Assembly: GCF_043290135.1 (NCBI RefSeq)
Contig: NC_134703.1
Location: forward strand, 112,262,005-112,326,004
Reading direction: 5' to 3'
Source of the DNA: Rhipicephalus microplus
Lineage: Eukaryota > Arthropoda > Arachnida > Ixodida > Ixodidae
Length of the DNA: 64,000 nt
Shown: positions 1 to 14,264 of the stretch, one piece after another
Position numbering within the stretch: the first letter of the stretch is position 1
Layout: each line of letters opens with the position of its first letter
Position numbers and translations under genes: made by a program
Notes under the pieces: model-generated
Seen by the model: the letters and a program-made list of their open reading frames with translations, nothing else
What the model was told of the DNA's origin: nothing
The model's database searches: none

Positions 1-682
1 TCTATAACCGCTACGCTACAACGGCGGACTTTTCCCAGCTCTACAGTGCACCGAATTTTTCACGACGCAACGGCGCATGTGATCTTCCCCGGGAGGGAAT
101 GTCGCGAAGCTTCCCTTCATTTTGGAGGCCTTTTTGCTGGGTAATCCGGTTGTCCCGACCCTTATCAAAGCCCCGCCAAAACGGCAGGGCGCAGCACAGA
201 AAAATGGCAAAGGTGCATCCGTGACGCCAGCAGTCTATTGACGTGACGTCACCAAGAAACAATATCTCGACTAGTCCATAGACGAAGGACATCTGTTGTG
301 AACTGTCTCCTACCCTGCTCTTTCTTATACACAATCGTATTCCCACTCTGCCTTGCTTTGCATGACTGTTGGGTGCGGTCGGCTGATTTCACCTCATTTT
401 GTGTGTTTTGGACTGCTCAAGTGGAGATAAAAGCGCGCAATCATCATAGACACAACTATGACGTCTTGCCCTTGTTTCATGAAGAAATCAGTGAAAGCGA
501 GAAAAAAACCAATCTCTTATCTTTGGATTCGCAGTAGTTTATGAGCTCTTTGAACGAACAAACAAAACTGCGGGAGTTTTTGTTACATTTTACACCCTCT
601 CACTCTCTTCCTCTGAACACTCTATTTTCTTAAATGCCGCAGTTGCTGTAAAAAAAGCATGGTTTCATTCAAGAGGAAACCG
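1..682. other. non-coding stretch, no gene recognised
   Basis: Short open frames occur on both strands but show no family resemblance and no splice context. A perfect cAMP-response-element palindrome (TGACGTCA) lies at 244-251, preceded by a partial half-site. No other structure was seen. Confidence 0.5.
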
Positions 683-695
683 TTTCCAAGGTTCT

Positions 696-857
696 GTGGC
701 GGCTGCATTTTCGATGTAGGTGAAAATGCGTGTGCTCAGATTTGGGTGCACGTTAAAGAATCCCAGGTGGTCTAAATTTCCGGAGTGTTCCACAACGGCG
801 TTTCTCATATTCATATGGTAGTTTTGGGACGTTAAATTCTACATATTAATCAAGTTC
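696..857 (+). mobile_element. 5'-truncated Ruka-like tick SINE
   Basis: This is the body and 3' end of the tRNA-derived SINE that recurs through the window, read in its own sense direction: GGCGGCTGCATTTTC, then a 'gtgtgctcagatttgggtgcacgtt' block, then the tail around TTTTGGGACGTTAAA. The tRNA head with its A and B boxes is missing. It is flanked by a 13-bp imperfect TSD (tttccaaggttct at 683-695, ttttcaaggttct at 858-870, 12/13 identical). This shows an insertion already truncated on arrival rather than a copy cut down later. Many substitutions against the other copies suggest an old insertion. Confidence 0.85.
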
Positions 858-1139
858 TTTTCAAGGTTCTACGCTGTCGTAAACACCTATCTGACGACGG
901 CGCGACACACCCTGCCTTCTAAGGTGCCAGCACCTCAAGAATTCGCAAAACGCCGTTGACAACGCCAGTAGCAGTAGTAGATGGCATCGCCGCTTGGCAC
1001 GTTCCTTGGCTCACTGCTAATCACGGAAAGCACGTCAGAAGTGGGAATCTGACGTCATAGCTAAACATAATGGCTTTTGCCGTTTCTGGGCTTCAACACT
1101 GAAGGGCGCGACTCATAGATTCAGGTTCCGTGGAAGTGA

Positions 1140-1335
1140 TCGAAGGTATCCCAATACCCCAATACCTTTGTCACACTTATTTCGCACCTGTGTGCAAAAT
1201 AGTCGTTGTCACATTCATAAGCGTTGTGCGAAACATTTATAACCTTTGTTACAGATAAGTTATAAACAGTGTTACAACATTTATAACCTGTGTCGCATAT
1301 ATAACTTATGTGTGAAATAACAATAGTGACCGTTG
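1140..1335. repeat. AT-rich stretch with degenerate internal repeats
   Basis: The motif ACATTTATAACCTNTGT occurs at 1233-1249 and 1277-1293, 44 bp apart. Related TTATAA/CTTAT words lie between and around them in both orientations. It may be a decayed tandem repeat or the core of an old element. No family was recognised. Confidence 0.35.
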
Positions 1336-1497
1336 GTACCGTTTTTACGTTTATTTCGCAACAATGGTATTATTGAGAATTTAATGTTTTGATTAACTCA
1401 TAAGCACTGATTGTCTAGAAGCTACTTCAGTAGATAACACAATATAAGAACACGCCCGCTACGACAACAGATATAGTGCCGAGAAACTATTGCTACG

Positions 1498-1560
1498 TCG
1501 ATGCTATATGAATCAGTGTCTATTTAGAATCTATACTGACACTGATGCGTATATCATCGA
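1498..1560. ncRNA. pre-miRNA-like hairpin (candidate)
   Basis: A 23-nt left arm (1498-1520) and a 23-nt right arm (1538-1560) are complementary at 20 positions plus one G.U pair, closed by a 17-nt loop. Size and shape match an animal microRNA precursor. Flanking DNA shows no extended inverted repeat, which argues against a simple fold-back transposon. Either strand could be transcribed. I do not recognise either arm as a known microRNA, and expression cannot be judged from sequence. Confidence 0.3.
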
Positions 1561-4551
<2,991 letters not shown>

Positions 4552-4782
4552 GGTACTTCACGTGCCGAAATCACGGCGAGATTATGAGGTACGCCGTACA
4601 GAGAAGCGCTCCGGAAATTTCGACCACCTGGGGTTCTTTAGCGTGGAGTGACATCGCACAGTACATGCGCCTCAAGCACTTCGCCTCCGTCGAAACGCGA
4701 CCACCGCGGATGGAATCGAGCCCACGACCTTCGCTTTGCCAGCTGAGCACTGCGACCACTACACTAGCGTGGCGGACTTGAG
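4552..4782 (-). mobile_element. tRNA-derived tick SINE, divergent subfamily
   Basis: On the minus strand this reads as a tRNA-like head with a B-box-like GGGCTCGATTCC, then a body with the 'aaagaaccccaggtggtcgaaatttccgg' block seen in the Ruka-like copies, then a tail near CGTGCCATAATC-type sequence. The head and central part differ clearly from the common copies, so it belongs to a related but separate subfamily. No TSD was resolved. It lies 18 bp from an oppositely oriented SINE fragment, giving an inverted pair. Confidence 0.7.
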
Positions 4783-4800
4783 GTCGCACCAACAGAGTAT

Positions 4801-4900
4801 CCGTTGAACCCCAGGTGGCCGAAATTTCTGGAGCTCTCCACTACGGCGTCTCTGATAATCATATGGTGGTTTTGGGACGTTAAGTCCCACATATCGATCA
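4801..4900 (+). mobile_element. 5'-truncated Ruka-like SINE (3' end only)
   Basis: Only the last 100 bp of the SINE are present, from the AACCCCAGGTGG block to the tail TTTTGGGACGTTAAG and ACATATCGATCA. Flanks of 10 bp match at 9 positions (aacagagtat at 4791-4800, aaaagagtat at 4901-4910), consistent with a TSD around a severely truncated insertion. Confidence 0.8.
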
Positions 4901-4910
4901 AAAAGAGTAT

Positions 4911-7900
4911 TAGTTCGTTAAGATTTATTGACTAGCCTTTGCTGTTCTATATTGGTGTGTAATTAAACGACGTAACAAGGTCACCGTAACGACCCGCGCA
5001 GTTTTCTTTCCTTCCTCAGAATTATCATCGTCCAGGTTTTCTGGATCTATTGGAATAACCCCAACGTGTGAGCACTCTGCATTGTCACAATATTATGATT
5101 AGGGGGCCGTAAAATGCTACACGAATAGTTGTCCCTGCACCTGCTGCTGTTCTTATGTCAAGCCAGGTTTTCCGTACGTGGGATTCAGCGCGTCTTACGA
5201 TTAAGGTATGAATACTTCACCAAATGTGAGCTCTGTTCTTCTGGTCATACATGTCATAAAAAAAGATCCTCTTCTAAACTTCGCGAGTGCGTAAACACAG
5301 ATCGCCTTGCAGGCGATTACTAGGTAATTCAGTGTATTCTTTTTCACATGCAACGTGTCTGAGCAGTAAGCCTTACTTGCAGAACGCTACAGAAAGGCCA
5401 TTGTCTAAGGTAGATTCAGGAAGCTCATGCTGTAGCGAATCCTGACACTGCCGCTGCTAAGGAATCATCCCTTGCACCGATCAATGTAAGACGTACACTT
5501 TCTACGACATTAGCAATTTATCTTGCTGTTGTTATCTAAACATTAAGCGAAAACAATTTGCGCTAAACTTTTTCTCACACGAAGTGACTAAAACGCAAGG
5601 CCTTTCGGTGCCAACGTGACAGCGGCGCGCCAAAATCGCGACTTCTTGGACTCTAATAAAGCTATTTCATCCATCTATCATATATCGTAAGCGACTCCCA
5701 GCGCATGCGCAATGTAACCACGCCGTATCAACAAAGGCACAGAACAACCGACATGAACCATGTCATCCACGTTATACACACCGGTTTATATTGGTTCTAC
5801 TATATATATCGTAGCGTTCATTTTAGTATACTCGTGACCAAGTTGTTTCCGCGTACTTTGACCTAATTTTACAGCTATCTACTCGCCATGTGTGGGCGTG
5901 AGAGAATTAGCACGTGCGCTTCTTTCTATTGTTCTTACGTCCTGGTACAGGCAGGCACAGGAGCAATGTAACCGCCACGAGGCTAGATAGCTTTGTGCAT
6001 GCACGTTATTCGCTTCATCACCGAAGTGGCAAACTCCCGACTGTTCTCACGTATGCGCCAGCCATGACGAAATCATCTAGGATATAACCAGATCTTACCA
6101 CTGCCACCTTGCATACTGTCCAACAGTACAGGTTACACTGCAGAAATCTTCCAACAGCGCTCGAATATGACCTGTTTCTGTGCGGCATTTCTAACGCGTC
6201 CCAGGGAACTCATCGCGCCACTGTTGTATTGTAAAAACAGACGTCATCATTGTGGCGGCGGTACTACTTCATTTCTGTTTTTTTTTCTGTATTTCCAGTA
6301 CTTTAGCGTACCACGCACCAATCCAGAGCACTCTTTGGGGCAATCTCGAGCTTTTATGCCACCTCCACAGCACTGAATAGGACTCCGTGGGGAGGGCGCT
6401 CTGCCACCTCGGTTTCCCACGGAAGCATTTAGAGCGTATCCTCGCTGCCCATCCCACAGCAGTGCCCGCTCTGTGTTTCCTGTTCGTAAGCGGCCACGCC
6501 GTGATGGTCAGTGGCCGTGAAACACGAGTGAGCGCCTACGTGAAGCAACCCTTTGCCGAGTGGCACACTTCTTAGCACGTGTGTTGCGGAATGATAATCA
6601 TAATGCAGCTGAATGTGAACTAAGAAACACCGTACATAAAAATGCTACATTCTGGCAAGCAGACATGCAGTACCTACGATGTGCATCAATTGTTAGATTA
6701 TCTAAGGTACTACGTATACGCTCGCATGTTCTTCATAACTTGTACGTATGGACCATAGGGGTCGTCGTTTAGATATTGGTCCTTCTCGAGATCCACATCC
6801 ATGTGCTTCTGGAATCTTCACGCCAAGTGGCCTTCAGAAAAGACCCTTATATCGGGTACAGGGAAAGCTTTCTTTTAAGCGGCAACGTTGGTTAGCATTT
6901 TGTTCAAACTGGTCCCTCCTCCCGCCCAACTTATATTTTCCCTCTCCTGCTGCTGCCACTTGGTAAGGTGAGTTTGAGAGCCTTGCTGTAAAGTGGACAT
7001 GGTGCAGTTTATCCAGCCAAATATTTCAGTTTCTCGTTGAAGGAGATATAAAAAAGATAAGTATATACAGAAATAAAAAAGAAAGCGCACTGTGCAACGT
7101 ATCTTCCCACGCTCTTTACCGCTCTCACAATGTACGATACATAGAAGCATCGTTCAAAAAAGGAGCTTCGAATCGGATGAATAAGAGACAGGTGGAAGCA
7201 ACGCGGCCATACTGGCTCGCGGGGCTCCTACAGACACTGGGTCTATCTTTAGGCGGCTTCGTCCAGAGGCGTCATTTCTCTGGGGATGGGCACTTCCATT
7301 CTCGGCATGAGCGCGTAGTATTTATAGGCGCGGCGAACAGATTTGCATTCACCTGCCCGACTAGGCAAGTCAAACACAGTGCGCCGTTCACCTGCCCGCG
7401 CCTTTACGAGTGTCGAGATCGTCCTTGTGCATATACACACACGTATAAAGGCACTTTGCGGGACCAAGAGTACTCCCGCGACAAGCCCAGATTGACAGAG
7501 CGGAGAGGAGCGACCTAGAAACCAGGAGCTATAGCCAAGAGGCGTGAGGTTTACGCTTGAGGCGCAATAGCACTAGACGACCCATTCTCGAATCACCTTT
7601 CTTGCAGTTCCTCACTTGTCTTTTTTTTCTTTTTTTTTTCCTTTTGACATGGTCATCTCAACTGTCTCTAGATGTCTCCGACGTCGTCGACGTAATGGAG
7701 CCCGGCTGGCCAAGCGACGCTTTCCTTCTTGAAGGAGGCCCTTGCAAAAAATGATTCCCAACGAGACGCCCCCATCAGGAGAAACTGCCAATTTTGCGTG
7801 CTGGTCGTATGGCTGATGTCATTTCAAGGTTGATAGCCTATTTAATGCGTTGCCGTCTGAATGAGCTCCGATCGAGGATGTCAACGGGTGGCTCTGTGTT

Positions 7901-9987
7901 TTTCATCGTGTATACTACCAGTATTTTCTTGTTTGACGTTCACAAGTGTCGATTATGTTCAGGTACCGGCTGGTTCACGACGACACATTTTTAACATGTG
8001 TCCTTGATCTTGAGCATACGGACAAGGGGAAATGATAGGTGTTTCTCAGAAGCGTAGTGCAATACTAACGAATTAAAGTCGAATAATATTACGGCAACAT
8101 CATTTACTTTCAATTTTTCGACGCATCACGTGAAATAGTCAGCGACCTCAGCGCTATGCTTTGTCGTGGGATCATTGGAAGACTTATTCAATAATTCTTT
8201 CATGAGAGAGAGAGGGAGTGATGGAGGTCGTCGGCAATGAAATGACAAGAAGTTTAAGCAGGACACACCAGACCCAGAAGAACAGGGTTAAGTGGACCCA
8301 GTTTACCTGCTCGTTAACGCGAGAAGAGATGGTGATAGTAGTTGCAATTTCTTTAAATATAGTCATTCATGCAGAGCTACTATAACGTGCCGTTTACGGT
8401 GCCGTGTACAAGGCTGGCCACAATATTAACAGTTTCTATCAAGAGGCCAGCGGCTCGCGAGACTATTAGATCAAATTATTGGGTATCACGTTAAGTGCAA
8501 GGGTAACTGCATAAACGCCATCTGGTAACCTTCGACACACACTCGGCAAATCTCTTCATCGCCTTCTCGCGCGTACACCAGCGGCAAGCTCAACTGCTCC
8601 CTGCAGTATCTGGGACATTCAAACTTGGTCGCAAGCAGATTAGCTACGCTGTGCAACTTTGTTTCGGCCCAATTTCTTCTTCTCCTGCTGAGCGCTCACG
8701 AGCCTAACATCGTTAGCCGCAAATGCCGAACCGGACAGCCTCAGAAACCGATAGAGAAGAGGCCACGCGTTGCCCCTTTTTGCAACGCCCAATCCACTCT
8801 TGGCCGTCCTTTTTGTTCACTCACAGTCTTCTTGTCCACTGTTTAAGACTACCATCTTTTGTGTTGTTGTTAAGCCTCGGTGTTCTTTCTTGGGCGATGG
8901 AGAAGACATTCTCTCCTGTTTGTTTTTACGCTATTGTACCTTTAATGTGTATGTGGAATGAGTCGACATCAAGCGAACATTCCTCGCCAACTACGTCGCT
9001 CGCCACGTTTCAGAGAGGGATTCGCTGCCATTCCCTCCTCCTTTCTCGTCTTCCTCTATGTGACCAAGACGTTAGCTCGCGCTTTTCAGTGGCCAGCGCG
9101 TTTGCCGTTAGGGGGGGGGGGTGAAAGGCGCGTGGCAGAGGAAAAGATGCAGGGAGAGGACATAAGCCGCGTAGCTCTTGGCCTGGCTGGCCGGTAGAAG
9201 GATGATGAGCGGCGCTCTTCGAGAAATGTGGCGCGCCGGTGACCAAAAGTAGGTCGGTCGGCCGGCCGTGCTCTGCGCATCCACCCTGCTCCTTCATCGC
9301 AGTTTGCTTTGCCTCACGGGGCCGATGCTCGGCCGGAGGCGCAGCTAGCGTTCCTTCTTGTCGAGGCTGTTGTCTCACTTTAGCAGCGAACGGTGAAGGA
9401 TGACGTGGCCCTGCGGCACCGAATACGCTTGCTTCGTTCCTTACTTGAGATCGGGAGGCATGAAGAAGATGAAGCTCAAGAGTTCAGTTGGACAGGACTG
9501 GAAGGATGCCAGAGACCTGGTCATCCATCGCCATCGGCTTGTGAGAAGCGGATTAAACGCCCTGACCTTCTGCCCCTCTTTCCCTCGAGGCTTTGCCAAT
9601 GTGGCACAGATACACCCATCATACACACGTTCGTTTTACTCCTCCCACCTATCATACTTTCCTTCATCCAGCGAAGGAACGACGCCCTTAGCGCACCTTT
9701 ATGCACAGATGCCATCTCTGCATGCCCCGCCCGTTCTACTGAGTTCCTGCACTGTGCAAATTTGCGTCTTCACGTATCGATCAAAGTAACGTCTGCAGTT
9801 TCCCTCCCATCTTATTTGCGATTCACATGCGCCTCGATTTGCCAGACGTCGATAGTCGGGTGTGAGTCTTTCTACTATATTTCTCCTGAGGGACTAGCAC
9901 ACACTATTTTAAGCCAAAGCAACCAACAAAATGAATGGTTATATACTGCGCTCATTTCTTTAATCTGATGAGCGACATGTTTTTATA
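4911..9987. other. non-coding stretch, no gene recognised
   Basis: About 5 kb without a supportable gene or repeat family. Pyrimidine-rich runs occur near 7.62-7.64 kb and a G run near 9.11 kb. Open frames of 100-190 codons between 8.6 and 10.0 kb overlap in several frames on both strands and lack domain signatures, so they are treated as chance frames. Confidence 0.45.
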
Positions 9988-10045
9988 ATTTGTTGGGGTT
10001 TAACATTATAAAACCCCGGTATAATCATGGGTGACGGGAGTGACA
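9988..10045 (-). mobile_element. possible decayed SINE 3' end
   Basis: The stretch around TGGGGTTTAACATTATAAAACC, followed by ATAATCATGGGTGACGGG, aligns loosely with the reverse complement of the SINE tail (GGGGTTTAACGTCCCAAAACC, then ATTATGAGAGACGCCG). The match is short and needs gaps. It could be a very old fragment or chance. Confidence 0.3.
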
Positions 10046-13000
10046 TACCCTTGAACAGGGCTAAGCAGAACTTCTATAAAACACGTGATGGTCATTCCGC
10101 AAACGCTGTTTCTCCGAATACATCTTCATTTATTGCGCATTCGAAAACATGCCTATTTTCAGACGATGTGCGCAAAAATTCATATTCTGACTACTAATGT
10201 AGCTATAAAGTTTTACAAAAAACATTACAACAGGAATTCAAAAATAGTAAATAAATAAATGATCGAATGGAAGATGGCAGCGTGACTTTCTCAAGATTGT
10301 TGTATAAATAGAGAAGCTGAATTAAAGAAAACAATTTTCTGCAAGCCTCATCTTAGGCATCCTTGGGCTAATCTCGGGCATTGTCAACATGTGACACCGC
10401 AATAACGCCCTGCCAGTCTTTTTTGACGTTCCAGAGGTCACACGCCAGCGACATACATGATTTATGCATTACAATATGGTAAGCAGTCATATACTCTTGG
10501 TTGGACATCTTATTTCATCCCTCCACTCTGAACGCAATGAACTTCCACAATCTTTGATTGTCTTTTCCTAGTGGGCAGAATTTCTGCATTTATTTTTTTT
10601 GTTCATAAAACTAACAAAAATAATCTCGACTTATTGCACGTTTGAGCAAACATCGTAAGCTTTGTGGCAGGATGACACATGAAACAGATTGTAAAGAATC
10701 GAGGGAACGATTATTCAGAGAACTCTTATCTCCAGCAGATATGTTACGGCAACCATACAGACTCGAAGGAGTGAGTGTAGATTTATTTTCAACTGGTTAA
10801 GCGAACAGTTTCTTCGTCCTCTTCATCTCGATGTCACCGCTGGGTGGCCATATCGATTCTATATTTTAGTACTCCAATTTTACCGCACACTTAGCACAGT
10901 CTACGGAATCCACTGATAAAAATGCGACCCTATTACTCTGTTCAGCTTGTACGATAGTACTCTGCTATTCTGAAATCGCCACTCGGTTATTCGTGTTCAC
11001 AGGCCAGATAGCGTTACCTAAGCAGTGCATCTAGCCCACGCGGTGTGGCACAAAGCCTTGTCGAATCAGACCGTGCCTGTTGCATCTGGGACTGTGGGTC
11101 TTCGCCATGTTTGCGCCGACTCTCCCAAGTTCAGCTTCACTTGTCGAAGCCATCAGAACGATGAGAGATAGGGAAGACTATAACGATTAATCATAGCCGG
11201 ACGGTAACAACGGCATACAGCTCCGACCCCACCTACTCAGCGTTAAAGAGAGTGCGAGCGCACACATGCCCGCGCAGACTTCCCGAAGGTGGCCGGGTAA
11301 ATGTGCCAAAACGTACAGACGCGATATTTTCTAGCTCACGCGCAAACGGAGCCCTTGCATAGTCGATGGCTCTGGCGGAGCGTAGCCCGGAGGATTCGTC
11401 CACACTGCCCCTCTGCGTATCTCCGAGCACATTTTCTTCTCGGCCTCAGCATCCCAGCAGACCGATGGTATACGGCCACCCACTTCTCTTTCTGCAGATG
11501 GACACCGGCAGTCAGATAGGCGGCCGGCTGCAATCAAGGCGGAGACGCTCCGCTGCCGTGGCACGCGCGGAATCGCGAGGAAAGAATGATTGCCGGACCC
11601 CACGCGGGGGGCTACGTGCGTCTCGGATCGTCTCTCTCATTTCTCCACGCTCCAGAAAGCAGCGGCGCAAACCGGACGAGATTGCGCAAGCCAGCAGCAC
11701 CCTCGTGCACTGACGCACATGCACGAACGCCGTACCAGCATACCCACAAGTACACATCACACGAACACCTGTCTGCAGTATTATATATAGTACTATATAA
11801 AGCTCGTTGTGTGTAGAAGATCGGGGCGCCCACGCAATGGCTGAGTTCGCATTTTTTTTTTGCTTTCCCGGTCGTAACCGCGAATGAGATGCACCGTCTG
11901 GCTACTCCAATTACGTTTGCCCAAGGTTGAATAGCGCGAAGCTGCCGCACCAATCCACAAGTCGGCCACGGGGGATTGCGTGCTTGTTATCTTTGCCGCT
12001 ATACATATATTGTTCCTGCCCGAAGCCCATGTGCAAGCGACGGAAATTGCGGAAGGCCAAAGCGAGAACTGCAAGGCAGTGGTTGAGGTCAGGAGTGGGT
12101 GGAATCTGTGGTAGCTCGTCACTCTCAAAGGTGGCGCGGTGCTAAAAAAATTGGCGTTAGCACCAGCCTCGTAATTAGATACTATAGGCATTCTAGCTCG
12201 CACTGGCACGGGTCACTCCCGAGTGAGTGCCGGTAGTCCGCAGTTTTGTGTCCCATTATCTTTAAATGCTCCCTACGATTAGGTGGTGCCCTCGTATATG
12301 GAAGAATAATGTATGACACCCTGTTTGATGTTCCGAAGACTCCGAAAGTCGCACGCATTCCAGCAGTTTATAGGAGCAGACCTTCAACGCGAGACCTCGC
12401 AAAAGTCAGGATATTGTGGAGAGTAGGAACTTATCCACGAGTGATAGCGTGCCTATCTGCGCTGTTGTCAATCTCTGTTCTTACCTCAAGATCATGTGTG
12501 AGCTTAATAAGTATGCAGACGAACAAAAGAAAAAAAAAGTAAGGTGATGGGAAGGTCAGAAGAGGCGATAGGCTGGTCAACATGAAACGCAAAGAAAAGT
12601 GGGACATGACATCGTAGAATAACAAGTAATCTGTTTTCGTAAAATGAACAGTACAAGAAATAAGAGAGCGCAGCAAAGAGGTTATGAGGGTCATATCAGC
12701 ATTATTACTCTTTTATGTGCATGCTTTCAGGCATGAGAATAACTGAAATGCATTAATAACTTCAATCGCGCTGCAGCCGTAACTGTACCGTTGTACCGAA
12801 ATTACGCCATCGTAACTCTTCTCGGTGAAAAAAAAAAGGACTTGAGTACTGAAATTCAAATGAGCGCTAAGGTCACGTTGTAATTGGTTCACCTCGAGAG
12901 TTTGAAAACTGACACCGTATATTTGCGATCGCTATCTAGCATTCATTTCTCCACGCCCGTATTTGCACACCGTGCTCCTACAGTGAAGGCAATGTTCGCA

Positions 13001-13142
13001 AAAAGCTAACGACGAAGAAACGTCATCGAGGTCACACTTGGTATTGGCCGGAGGGATATACATGGCGGGCCGTGTCAGCACGGGCCCAGAATAATGTGAG
13101 CGAGAGTGCGAAGTCAGCAATAATCTTCAACCTAACGCAAAC
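10046..13142. other. non-coding stretch, no gene recognised
   Basis: AT-rich DNA to about 11.0 kb, then a more GC-rich segment (11.2-12.2 kb) with many overlapping open frames in all directions. This is typical of stop-poor GC-rich DNA rather than a gene. No domain, repeat family or RNA gene was identified. Confidence 0.4.
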
Positions 13143-13960
13143 GTGAACGCCCGTAAAACATTCCACCAAGCACAGTCGACCTCTTATCGCGCACGCATAC
13201 ACGATTCAGGTAGCCATACCACATCAGCGCATTCCTTTCAACGCGAGGTCGCACTGCTTGCGCGACAAATAGAGGCACGCCCGTGCGAGTCCGTGCAGCA
13301 TTCGTTATCGGCTACGTCCCGCAGGGCCCATAGCACGGGCATCGAAGAAAGCAAAACGCCGACCAGCAGCCATACGGTGACCTCGTCGCGTGCTCAGAAC
13401 GAACACCGTAAACAGGCGAGCCAGAGAAAATCTCGTTCCGAGCGGCACAGCGTGATCCAGTGGAAAAGCTATCTGCCCCTAGAAACGCAAAAGCGCTCGA
13501 GCAGCCTGAACGGTGGGGTATCAATTAACGGAACCGGCGATCACAGCCCCCTTTCCTCGCGACGCCTACAGAGCTAGCTGGACAGTCTGTGCCCCCCTTA
13601 ACTGGCTCGCCATAGCCGAGTGGCTGTTACGCACTGTCCGCTTGCTTTTCGGTGAAACAGCAACGGCGGTTCCCGTTAATTGGCTCGGCGGGCAAAGCGA
13701 CAGGCAGCCCTTCAGTTTCCACACTGTCGACGTTGCCGCGACTGAGAATGCTGTGGGCGGCGGAGACAAGGGTGTTGTTGCGTGCGCCCTTGCGAATGCA
13801 GCGCACCGCCGCTGTGTCTTGGCGGCTCAGACAGTCCCTTGGAAGCAGTGCACGCGTGTGTGTCTTATCGCGATGACCTCCTTAAGTAGATCGGCATGCG
13901 CGCTTAGCCGCGGGTAACGGGGGGCGTTTTGTCGCACGCGTTGCGTTTCGGGCCCCGCGG
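13143..13960. other. CpG-rich block with a Ser/Arg-rich open frame
   Basis: CpG dinucleotides are visibly denser here than in the flanks. A plus-strand frame of 144 codons (13,143-13,577) starts at ATG and is rich in Ser, Arg and Gln but matches no family I know. Open frames also run on other strands. The block could be a promoter or first-exon region, or merely GC-rich intergenic DNA; the frame alone does not support a gene. Confidence 0.25.
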
Positions 13961-14214
13961 GTCAAAAAAGACGCCAGAGACTTCGTGTTCGCGAAAACCG
14001 TGCCACCACCATCGCCGCTGCAGTTTGGTGCTATCGGTGCTTTTCACAACACGGGGTGATAAACTGGCGATGGACATTGTTGCGAAAACATTTTGTGGGG
14101 CCTCATAAGAATTTACCGGCACAGCGATGCTATAGGAACGGAATATTGATCAGTGCGTTAGTTTTACCGACTCAACAAAACTTGTTTCGTCAAGTCCGTC
14201 AAATGGAGACACTC

Positions 14215-14264
14215 AATTTATTTATTTATTTATTTATTTATTTATTTGTTTGTTTATTTATTTT
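14215..14264. repeat. (TTTA)n microsatellite
   Basis: A run of TTTA units with a short (TTTG) variant section near 14,245-14,252. Confidence 0.95.

Noticed and set aside
4971..4988. CGTAACAAGGTCACCGTA, 17/18 identical to the conserved 3' end of small-subunit rRNA
   Set aside because: The match stops at once on both sides, so there is no rRNA gene; probably coincidence.
13609..13670. tRNA-like segment around CATAGCCGAGTGGCTG
   Set aside because: Resembles an A box only; no B box at a proper distance and no cloverleaf could be drawn.
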